Assembly (NCBI GenBank): GCA_050252335.1
Contig: JBFWLB010000007.1
Span: forward strand, 1 to 64,000
Direction: 5' to 3'
DNA: 64,000 nt
Source: Berkiella_A sp050252335
GTDB lineage: Bacteria; Pseudomonadota; Gammaproteobacteria; Berkiellales; Berkiellaceae
Part shown: positions 52,313-59,832 of the stretch, in pieces
Layout of the letters: the number at the start of each line of letters is the position of its first letter
Numbering within the stretch: position 1 is the stretch's first letter
The notes under the pieces: model-generated
What the model was told of the DNA's origin: nothing
The model's input: only the letters and a program-made list of their open reading frames with translations
Databases searched by the model: none
Program-made: the position numbers and the translations under genes

Positions 52313-52948
52313 CTAACTACGAAGGTGCTTCTTACTTGCTCGTAATAGCTCCACTTCACGTTTGATTACATGCTGAATAAGTCTTTCTGAATCTTCGCCT
52401 CTTATTTCAACGAAATTCACAGCAATTCGAAAGGGGTTTTCAGCTGAATAGCTGATATTTTCAGATAAAGCTACTTTTTCACTACTAACAATCTCCCCCA
52501 AACAGACAATATACTGCCTACTAGGCAGTAATATTATTTCAATCTGTACTGTTTGCCCTTTTTCAATGGGAGTGGGCGCCATAAAGCTAATACCACAACC
52601 ACTGAGGCTGACTGTCACCGGCTCTCTATTGAAGATACTGCTATTTTTTCTTCGATCGTTAGGAAGGCCTTTTGCTATAACATTTAATTTTCGGTTCAAT
52701 AATTCTATTGCTTGCGAAAGTAAAAGATTTTCTTTCTTAGATTTTTTAATAAGATCTTGGATATCTGATTCGAGCATTACAAAGATATGGTAAAGATCTG
52801 GACATAAATCTTCTCCAGATTGCAATTTTCGACTCTGAAGTTGCTTCTCTTCTTCAGACAAAGTTTTATAGCTAAGAACAACTTTATCTTCAATGCGAAA
52901 ATAGCGACGACGCTCTACATCATTCCTGGGGGCTTTAGGTGCAGTCAT
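52313..52948 (-). CDS. PilZ-domain protein (c-di-GMP related)
   Basis: 211 aa. The region ERRRYFRIEDKVVLSY supplies an RxxxR-like motif, and later VSLSGCGISFMAP with IAVNFVEI resembles the (D/N)xSxxG part of PilZ. In between lies a helical insert of about 70 residues. PilZ proteins bind cyclic di-GMP and affect motility or surface traits; the order of motifs here is split, so binding is uncertain. It lies near the broken motAB genes. Confidence 0.7.
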   Translation of the reverse strand: MTAPKAPRNDVERRRYFRIEDKVVLSYKTLSEEEKQLQSRKLQSGEDLCPDLYHIFVMLESDIQDLIKKSKKENLLLSQAIELLNRKLNVIAKGLPNDRRKNSSIFNREPVTVSLSGCGISFMAPTPIEKGQTVQIEIILLPSRQYIVCLGEIVSSEKVALSENISYSAENPFRIAVNFVEIRGEDSERLIQHVIKREVELLRASKKHLRS

Positions 52949-53179
52949 GATATTCCCTAAAAATTGTGTCCACTATCCCTGCGTTTTTACCATTAAATTA
53001 TAGAAATTTAATTCAATCTATATTTTAAAAAGAAATTGTTTAAAATTATACCTCAAAAATTGATATTGACAAAAACTTAGTGAATATGCATTTTCCATCT
53101 ATTTAAATTCTTCATTTTTTAGTCACTCAACAAAAATTTCGATCAACTTCTTGAGATTTTAATAGAAACTCTTCTTTTA

Positions 53180-53339
53180 TCTAAGGTACTCTTCGGATTA
53201 TTTAATAACAGATGCGCCACGCTGGCTGCACGCACAATAGAAAGATCCCAATTAGATAGCCACTTGCTCTATTCTCTCTTCTCTTTCTTCTCTTTCTTCT
53301 CTTTTACTTTTTCAAAAATAGCTTCATCCAGCTCTATTT
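53180..53339 (-). pseudogene. motB: motB remnant
   Basis: In the minus direction, an interrupted frame reads SKWLSNWDLSIVRAASVAHL, a clear fragment of the OmpA-like domain of MotB (family pattern SNWELSxxRAxSV), with a separate Lys/Glu-rich stretch (VKEKKEKKEKRE, stop) before it. The N-terminal TM and most of the gene are absent. Only a decayed piece of the flagellar motor stator gene remains. Confidence 0.7.
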
Positions 53340-53871
53340 GATTGGGCACAGCTACTGTTTTTTTCTTAATTTCATTTTTGGATCAGACATGTTACCAAGC
53401 ATCAAGACTAAACCAATCAATGTGCCTATCATACCCATTGCAGGCGCAACTTCTGCAGTGGCGCTCAAATGCCAGATTCATATCTTTTGATAACATTAAT
53501 TTGACAACATCTGGCTCATGGCCATCTATCATTCATTGTACGCCTCTCTTCATAAAATGATTTTTGACTTCAATGCCCTCTAAGGCTACCAAACCACTTT
53601 TTCGTGTAGCTGTTGCAATTTTTACAGCCTCATCAATACATTCTGCAGGATTAAATTTCTTAAGAATAAATATTTTACCCGCTGATTTAAAAGCGCCAAG
53701 AAACTGCTTTAAACCAAACTTTGTCATTACAACTAAAATACTGCCTAAAACAACAATAGAAATAGAAGATATATCGAAAAATGAAGCTATGCCTCCCCCT
53801 ATCACCATGCTATAGGCAATAATGGCAAAAGAACCAATCAGACCAATAAACGTTGCTAAATCCACGCCCAT
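53340..53871 (-). pseudogene. motA: motA remnant, frameshifted
   Basis: The first 112 codons (MGVDLATFIGLIGSFAIIAY) match the N-terminus of MotA/PomA, the flagellar stator channel, and stop at TGA 53533. Further matches continue in other frames: DGHEPDVVKLMLSKDMNLAF, then EVAPAMGMIGTLIGLVLMLG, an unmistakable MotA segment, and then a stop. At least two frameshifts and loss of the C-terminal half make this non-functional. Stator loss implies no flagellar rotation by this motor. Confidence 0.88.
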
Positions 53872-54086
53872 TCTTCAAGATAAAAACAGATGTTTTACTC
53901 CACATTTAGCCATGAAAAAGCATGCTTGCTGCAAATACGCTGTCCTTGCCCCTCTTACTGATTTGGATGATTCACGCTTTTTTGGAAAATCAACTAAATC
54001 ATTCATTTGCTGATTTTGTAGATAATGACTCTAAATATTGACCGCAGAACAACATTTAAGTTATTTTTGGCGTTTATTTTCGATTG

Positions 54087-54320
54087 ATGAATCCTGTGGC
54101 TAACAAAAAAATATCTAAATCCGTTGATTTTGAAGGTTCTTTGAAAGAACTGGAAGAAATTGTCGCTAAAATGGAAGGACAAGAACTTAGCTTAGAAGCT
54201 GCACTTGCTCAATTTGAAAAAGGCATTTCTCTAGCTAAACAATGTCAAATCACTCTACAAAATGCCAAACAACGAGTCGACAAGCTCATTGAAGAAAACG
54301 ACGACAATAGCGCTCAATGA
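54087..54320 (+). CDS. xseB: Exodeoxyribonuclease VII small subunit
   Basis: 77 aa with the typical FEGSLKELEEIVAKMEGQEL and SLEAALAQFEKGISLAKQCQ helices of XseB, which partners XseA in degrading single-stranded DNA. Start at the ATG 54087 (a TTG precedes it). It overlaps ispA by 4 bases (ATGA), the classical xseB-ispA-dxs operon. Confidence 0.93.
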   Translation: MNPVANKKISKSVDFEGSLKELEEIVAKMEGQELSLEAALAQFEKGISLAKQCQITLQNAKQRVDKLIEENDDNSAQ

Positions 54321-55222
54321 AAGTATTGAATGTGTTATCAGGTTCATTCGAAGACAAGCTTTTTCAAGTACAAGCTCGGCTACCCGAATTATTAAAAAGA
54401 TTTCTCCCCCCGCCCAATACAACTTTGCATGAAGCAATGCATTATGCCTGCTTAAATGGCGGTAAACGCTTAAGGCCATTACTGGTCTATGCCACTGCAG
54501 AAGCTTATGCACTTCCTTGGGAGGCGCTAGATATTTTGGCGGTCGCTGTAGAGCTGATCCATTGCTATTCCCTAGTGCATGACGATTTACCCGCGATGGA
54601 TGACGATGATCTCAGACGCGGTAAGGCAACCTGCCACAAAGCTTTTGATGAGGCAACAGCGATTCTCGTGGGCGATGCACTACAAACACTCGCTTTTGAA
54701 ATTCTATCTGACACTACAAAATCGTGTATTTCCTCTGATTATTTATTAGCAATTATTCGCACCCTTGCCCAAGCGATAGGGCCTCAGGGCATGGTTCTGG
54801 GACAAGCCTTAGACATGGCAGCAACCGCTCGAACCATTTCTGCGCAAGAATTAATCACTTTACACCACGCTAAGACTGGGGCATTGATCAATGCTTGTGT
54901 ACAATGTAGCGCTATCGCATGCGGTGAAACAGATCTTAATAAGTTAGCTTTGTTGCAAAATTATGGTCGTTCGATTGGATTAGCATTTCAGATACAAGAT
55001 GACCTCTTAGATGTTACGGGAGAGAGCTACGTGCTTGGCAAACAAACAGGTATGGATAAAGAAAATCAAAAAAATACTTTTGTGTCTATATTTGGCCTTG
55101 AACACGCTAAACGACATGCAAAAACACTTTTTATAGAAGCAACACAATATCTAGAAGCCTTCAATAAACCGAGTCAAACATTACATGACATCGCTTATTA
55201 TTGTGTCGCGAGGGTTATGTAA
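54317..55222 (+). CDS. ispA: Farnesyl diphosphate synthase
   Basis: Condenses IPP with DMAPP and GPP to farnesyl diphosphate. The first Asp-rich motif is in VHDDLPAMDDDDLRRG and the second in FQIQDDLLDVTG; GGKRLRPLLVYATAEA is the substrate-binding region. 301 aa, normal. It overlaps xseB by 4 bases and its stop abuts the dxs start (TAAATG), so all three are coupled. Confidence 0.95.
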   Translation: MKVLNVLSGSFEDKLFQVQARLPELLKRFLPPPNTTLHEAMHYACLNGGKRLRPLLVYATAEAYALPWEALDILAVAVELIHCYSLVHDDLPAMDDDDLRRGKATCHKAFDEATAILVGDALQTLAFEILSDTTKSCISSDYLLAIIRTLAQAIGPQGMVLGQALDMAATARTISAQELITLHHAKTGALINACVQCSAIACGETDLNKLALLQNYGRSIGLAFQIQDDLLDVTGESYVLGKQTGMDKENQKNTFVSIFGLEHAKRHAKTLFIEATQYLEAFNKPSQTLHDIAYYCVARVM

Positions 55223-57136
55223 ATGACGCACAATGTAAATCATGTTTCATTGGATGATATTCATTCTCCTGATGATTTAAAAAAGGTACGGGCCCAAGAT
55301 TTACCCATATTAGCAGAACAATTACGCCGTTTTTTATATGAAACCCTCAATCAAACAGGCGGTCATTTCGCTGCAGGTCTAGGTGTGGTTGAACTAACGC
55401 TTGCCCTACATTATGTGTTTAAGACACCGGAAGATAAAATTATATGGGACGTGGGTCATCAAGCTTATCCTCATAAAATACTCACAGAAAGACAATCTCT
55501 ATTACACACGATCCGCCAGAAAGATGGGCTAGCCCCCTTCCCTGTGCGAGAAGAAAGTCCCTATGATGTCTTTGGCGTAGGACATTCAAGTACCTCTATC
55601 AGTGCAGCCTGCGGCATGGCGCAAGCCAACCAGTTGCTGGGCAAAAGCGATAAAGTGATTGCTGTGATTGGCGATGGCGCCATGACAGCGGGCATGGCTT
55701 TTGAAGCACTGAATCATGCGGGTGATTTGAAAAGCAATATGTTAGTTATTTTAAATGACAATGATATGTCTATTTCAGGCAACGTTGGCGCACTTTCTAA
55801 TTATTTTGCACGTATCTTATCGAGCAAAATGTACACTTCAATGAAACAAAATTCAAAACGCGTACTCTCTCGCATCCCTCCTGTGTGGGAATTTGCTAGA
55901 AAAACAGAATCACATTTAAAAGGTATGATAGCGCCTGGTACGCTCTTTGAAGAATTAGGCTGGAATTATCTAGGACCTATTGATGGGCATGACATCCCTA
56001 CTTTATTAAAGACTTTATCGAATCTAAAAGCATTACCAGGCCCACAATTACTGCATGTGATCACGCAAAAAGGTAAGGGCTATCCCCTTGCAGAGCAAGA
56101 TCCTATTAAGTATCACGCCGTTAACAAAGGGTTTTATAAATCCTCAACAAGCTGCTCCCAATCTTCCAGCAGTACGAGTCCATCCACTGAAAAATCCATG
56201 CCCTCTTACTCAGATATTTTTGGTGCATGGCTATGTGAAATGGCAGAAAAAGACGATCGTATTGTGGGTATCACACCAGCCATGTGTGAAGGCTCAGGCA
56301 TGGTGAACTTTAAAGCAAAGTTTCCAAACAGGTACTTTGATGTCGGCATTGCAGAACAACATAGTGTTACCTTTGCCGCAGGCTTAGCTTGCGAAAATAT
56401 CAAGCCAGTTGTGGCAATCTACTCAACCTTTCTGCAACGCGCCTACGATCAACTGATCCACGATGTGGCTTTACAAAATCTCCCTGTGCTCTTTGCTTTA
56501 GATAGGGCAGGATTGGTAGGAGATGGTCCCACACACTCTGGCAGTTTCGATCTCAGCTTCTTACGATGCATCCCTAATATGATCATCATGGCGCCTAGCG
56601 ACGCAAATGAGTGTAGACACATGCTTTACACCGGCATCGTGGCCAATAGTCCAAGTGCAGTACGCTATCCACGTGGTTCAAGCCATTGGGTGGAATTAGA
56701 TAAAGAATTAAAAGCTTTACCCCTTGGCAAAGGCGAAATAAAGCGCCAAGGTAAGCATATTGCTATCTTAAGTTTTGGCAGCCTCTTACAAACCGCCTTA
56801 GAAGTGGGAGATGAGCTCAACACCACTGTTGTAAATATGCGCTTTGTAAAGCCCTTGGATGAAGCATTAATCCTCCAATTAGCTGAAACACATAGCACGA
56901 TTGTGACACTTGAAGAAAACGTCGTGATTGGTGGCGCAGGACAAGGCGTAAGTGCATGTTTAAATCAGCATGGCTTAAATGTTAAGATAATAAACCTAGG
57001 ATTACCAGACTATTTTGTAAGTCATGGGGATCCTAAACTCCTGTTAGCCAGCTGTGGACTTGATAAAAAAGCTATCATTCATCGCATTATGCAGGAAGAA
57101 GCTTGTCAAAAGGTAGTAAGTACCGTAAATTCTTAA
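55223..57136 (+). CDS. dxs: 1-deoxy-D-xylulose-5-phosphate synthase
   Basis: First step of the MEP isoprenoid pathway, from pyruvate and glyceraldehyde-3-phosphate, with thiamine diphosphate. The TPP motif GDGAMTAGMAFEALNHAG...NDN and the transketolase-type DVGIAEQHSVTFAAGLA region are intact. 637 aa, normal. Its need for TPP links it to the thi5-thi4 locus. Directly after ispA in the operon. Confidence 0.96.
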   Translation: MTHNVNHVSLDDIHSPDDLKKVRAQDLPILAEQLRRFLYETLNQTGGHFAAGLGVVELTLALHYVFKTPEDKIIWDVGHQAYPHKILTERQSLLHTIRQKDGLAPFPVREESPYDVFGVGHSSTSISAACGMAQANQLLGKSDKVIAVIGDGAMTAGMAFEALNHAGDLKSNMLVILNDNDMSISGNVGALSNYFARILSSKMYTSMKQNSKRVLSRIPPVWEFARKTESHLKGMIAPGTLFEELGWNYLGPIDGHDIPTLLKTLSNLKALPGPQLLHVITQKGKGYPLAEQDPIKYHAVNKGFYKSSTSCSQSSSSTSPSTEKSMPSYSDIFGAWLCEMAEKDDRIVGITPAMCEGSGMVNFKAKFPNRYFDVGIAEQHSVTFAAGLACENIKPVVAIYSTFLQRAYDQLIHDVALQNLPVLFALDRAGLVGDGPTHSGSFDLSFLRCIPNMIIMAPSDANECRHMLYTGIVANSPSAVRYPRGSSHWVELDKELKALPLGKGEIKRQGKHIAILSFGSLLQTALEVGDELNTTVVNMRFVKPLDEALILQLAETHSTIVTLEENVVIGGAGQGVSACLNQHGLNVKIINLGLPDYFVSHGDPKLLLASCGLDKKAIIHRIMQEEACQKVVSTVNS

Positions 57137-57146
57137 ACTTTCTGTG

Positions 57147-57983
57147 ATGCTAAGGTTTCTTAAGTTGAATAACACATTTGAAGATATCCAAAATTGGCCT
57201 GATAATCGCAACATTTCTGTTGATAGAGTTGGGATCCGTGGTATCAAACACCCTGTTCGATTCGAAGATTGGGTAGAACAAGGCAACATTGCTAGTCAAC
57301 ATCTGACTGCAACCATTGATATGATGGTGAATCTACCCAAAGATGTAAAAGGCACACACATGTCGCGTTTTGTAGAAATACTTAATGCACAAGAAGTTGT
57401 ACTCAGCATTGCAAATATGCCTTATTGGTTAGATGCTATGGCGACTAAATTAGAAGCGCAACATTGTTTTTTCAAAGCAAATTTTGACTATTTTCTAACG
57501 AAAACGGCGCCTATTTCCAAAGTCAAAAGCTTAATGGACTACCAAGTAACACTCAATGGTGTTCTGTATGAAGGTGTTCCTCAAACCATTGTAACGGTTG
57601 TTATTCCTGTTACCTCATTGTGCCCATGCTCTAAAAAACTCTCAAAATATGGCGCACATAATCAACGCTCACATATCACGCTTACCTTAGAAGCACGTCC
57701 AAATCTTTCATTACAAAAAATCATTCAATTGGTTGAAAGCAATGCTTCTTGCGAACTTTACGGTATTGTAAAACGCAACGATGAAAAATATATCACTGAA
57801 AAAGCTTATGAAAATCCGAAGTTTGTTGAAGATATGGTGCGAGACGTGGCACACGCTTTGAGCAAAGAAGATACCTTATTGGGCTATAAAGTTGCTTCAG
57901 AAAATTTTGAATCAATACACAATCACTCTGCTTACGCTGAAATTGATTGTTTAACACTCCCTGCTATGATACGGACTCTATAA
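57147..57983 (+). CDS. folE2: GTP cyclohydrolase IB
   Basis: Opens GTP to 7,8-dihydroneopterin triphosphate for folate and queuosine precursors. FolE2 hallmarks: DNRNISVDRVGIRGIKHPV, the catalytic Cys region VVIPVTSLCPCSKKLS and YGAHNQRSHITL. 278 aa. The start is ATG 57147, next to a GTG; the ribosome-binding site is weak, so a GTG or TTG start nearby is possible. Ten bases after dxs, probably the last gene of the same unit. This metal-flexible isozyme often replaces zinc-dependent FolE. Confidence 0.93.
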   Translation: MLRFLKLNNTFEDIQNWPDNRNISVDRVGIRGIKHPVRFEDWVEQGNIASQHLTATIDMMVNLPKDVKGTHMSRFVEILNAQEVVLSIANMPYWLDAMATKLEAQHCFFKANFDYFLTKTAPISKVKSLMDYQVTLNGVLYEGVPQTIVTVVIPVTSLCPCSKKLSKYGAHNQRSHITLTLEARPNLSLQKIIQLVESNASCELYGIVKRNDEKYITEKAYENPKFVEDMVRDVAHALSKEDTLLGYKVASENFESIHNHSAYAEIDCLTLPAMIRTL

Positions 57984-57995
57984 GAAAATTTTAAA

Positions 57996-58065
57996 AAACC
58001 CTCACCAGGCTTTCAGCCCGCCTCTCCCAAAATTGGTAGAGGCATTATGATTCGCATAGCGAATC
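57996..58065. repeat. Dispersed intergenic repeat, family A, copy 2
   Basis: AAAACCCTCACCAGG, CTCTCCCAAAATTGGTAGAG and the terminal palindrome ATTCGCATAGCGAAT match the copy at 3939-4006. Located after folE2, before the csrA terminator. Confidence 0.78.
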
Positions 58066-58104
58066 TAAATTTTTTCTCATAATTCTTTAGTCTAAAAACA
58101 CGAA

Positions 58105-58139
58105 GAGCCAAGTTCCAGTTATTATCCTGAAATTGGCTC
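58105..58139 (-). terminator. Terminator of csrA
   Basis: GAGCCAA...TTGGCTC stem with inner CAG/CTG pairing, followed on the minus strand by a run GTTTTTAG. It lies about 30 bases after the csrA stop. Confidence 0.75.
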
Positions 58140-58167
58140 TCATTTGAGAAAGTTACTTCATCAGCAA

Positions 58168-58377
58168 CTACTCTCCTGCGTCTGATGAATGACCTTCGTG
58201 TGAACCTTGTTCTTTTTCTTTTTGGATACGCTGGTAAATTTCTTCACGATGTACAGAAATTTCTTTAGGCGCATTCACCCCGATTCGAACTTGGTTGCCT
58301 TTAACACCTAATACCGTAACCGTGACATTGTCTCCAATCATGAGGGTTTCACCGATACGACGCGTCAAAATGAGCAT
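58168..58377 (-). CDS. csrA: Carbon storage regulator CsrA
   Basis: Small RNA-binding dimer that blocks or stabilises mRNAs at GGA sites. MLILTRRIGETLMIGDNVTVTVLGVKGNQVRIGVNAPKEISVHREEI is the classical CsrA sequence, with Arg44 in HREEI. 69 aa; AAGGAG upstream supports the ATG at 58375-58377 over a TTG two codons before. In Legionella CsrA controls the switch between replicative and transmissive states. It follows lysC after a terminator. Confidence 0.96.
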   Translation of the reverse strand: MLILTRRIGETLMIGDNVTVTVLGVKGNQVRIGVNAPKEISVHREEIYQRIQKEKEQGSHEGHSSDAGE

Positions 58378-58399
58378 TGTCAATCTCCTTTACAACAAA

Positions 58400-58422
58400 A
58401 CAAGACGCCTTAAGCGTCTTGT
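58400..58422 (-). terminator. Terminator between lysC and csrA
   Basis: ACAAGACGC pairs with GCGTCTTGT around CTTAA; on the minus strand TTTTG follows. Placed after lysC and before the csrA ribosome-binding site, so it could attenuate read-through into csrA. Confidence 0.75.
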
Positions 58423-58449
58423 TAAAAATAATCTTTTTATTAAACGCTA

Positions 58450-59703
58450 CTAGGCACGTATGCGTGATGGGTATTCCTCTTGTACAGGCGCTTTATGCAA
58501 TTCAAAGGCATCATGCAACGCCCTAACACCCAACTCTAAGTACTTTTCGTCCATCACCACAGATACTTTAATTTCTGAAGTTGAAATTAACTGGATGTTT
58601 ATACCTTCTTGTCCAAGAATTTTGAACATAGTACTTGCAATACCAGCATGTGATCGCATGCCTACACCGACAAGCGAAACTTTCGCTATCTTTGTGTCTC
58701 CGACCACACTTTTTGCTTTCATCTCTTTGGCTACTGCTTTCAGAATCTTTAAAGCTTGATCATAATCTCGGCGGTGAACGGTAAATGTAAAATCAGTCGT
58801 ACCGTCGTCCCCAAGATTTTGAATAATCATATCAACTTCAATGTTTGCATCACTGATGGGCATTAAAATTTTGGCAGCGACTCCCGGTACATCAGGAACC
58901 CCCCGAACAATTAACTTCGCTTCATCCCGACTAAATGCAATGCCCGAAACCACCGCATGTTCCATATTATTATCCTCGTAGGTGATTAAAGTGCCAGGCC
59001 CCTCAACAAAGGTTGAAAGCACTCTAAGCGGCACATTATATTTCCCAGCAAACTCAACGGCACGGATCTGTAACACGTTCGCTCCCAAACTTGAAAGCTC
59101 CAGCATCTCTTCAAAAGTGACGCAAGACATACGCCGAGCATCAGGTACCGTTCTTGGATCGGTAGTATATACACCATCGACATCCGTATAAATCTGGCAC
59201 TCATCTGCTTCTAAACGCGCAGCCAACGCTACAGCGGTCGTATCTGAACCACCACGCCCTAAGGTCGTAATGTCCCCGTTTTCATCAACGCCTTGGAATC
59301 CTGCAACCACGACAACAAAGCCCGCCTTGAGATCACGACGAATATTTTCTTCGTCTATAGCAACAATGCGCGCTTTATTAAATTGGCTGTCCGTTTGAAT
59401 AGGTACCTGAAATCCCATATAGGATTTCGCTGGGCATCCGATGTCTACCAGAGCCATACTGAGTAGCGCAATCGAAACTTGTTCACCTGTAGATAATAAG
59501 ACATCCATTTCTCTGGGATGAGGATGTGTACATAAATTGGTAGCAAGTTTCTCTAATCTATCTGTCTCATGTCCCATAGCAGAAACAACTACTACAAGAT
59601 CATGACCTTGCTTCCTCGCCATCATGACTTTTTTGGCCACATAGCGAATAGAATCCAGATCTTTTACTGAGGTACCACCGAATTTTTGTACTATTAAGCT
59701 CAT
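58450..59703 (-). CDS. lysC: Aspartate kinase
   Basis: First step to lysine, threonine, methionine and diaminopimelate. KFGGTSV lies near residue 7, the kinase domain includes GRGGSDTTAVALAA, and two ACT domains at the C-terminus (GVPDVPGVAAKIL; VGVGMRSHAGIASTMFKIL) bind the feedback amino acid. 417 aa, stand-alone LysC type. Start at ATG 59701-59703 with GGATAAG upstream; a TTG 12 bases before is less likely. Sits between alaS and csrA as in many relatives. Confidence 0.94.
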   Translation of the reverse strand: MSLIVQKFGGTSVKDLDSIRYVAKKVMMARKQGHDLVVVVSAMGHETDRLEKLATNLCTHPHPREMDVLLSTGEQVSIALLSMALVDIGCPAKSYMGFQVPIQTDSQFNKARIVAIDEENIRRDLKAGFVVVVAGFQGVDENGDITTLGRGGSDTTAVALAARLEADECQIYTDVDGVYTTDPRTVPDARRMSCVTFEEMLELSSLGANVLQIRAVEFAGKYNVPLRVLSTFVEGPGTLITYEDNNMEHAVVSGIAFSRDEAKLIVRGVPDVPGVAAKILMPISDANIEVDMIIQNLGDDGTTDFTFTVHRRDYDQALKILKAVAKEMKAKSVVGDTKIAKVSLVGVGMRSHAGIASTMFKILGQEGINIQLISTSEIKVSVVMDEKYLELGVRALHDAFELHKAPVQEEYPSRIRA

Positions 59704-59832
59704 CAACTTATCCAAACAAGGCTGAATTCTAACATGTTTAAAATTTTAGGCAAAATTTGAAGATTTTCCACTATTAGCCTATCCGCTTTTTTAGCCACTT
59801 TCTACAAAAAGCTGACAAATCCATGATTTTTC

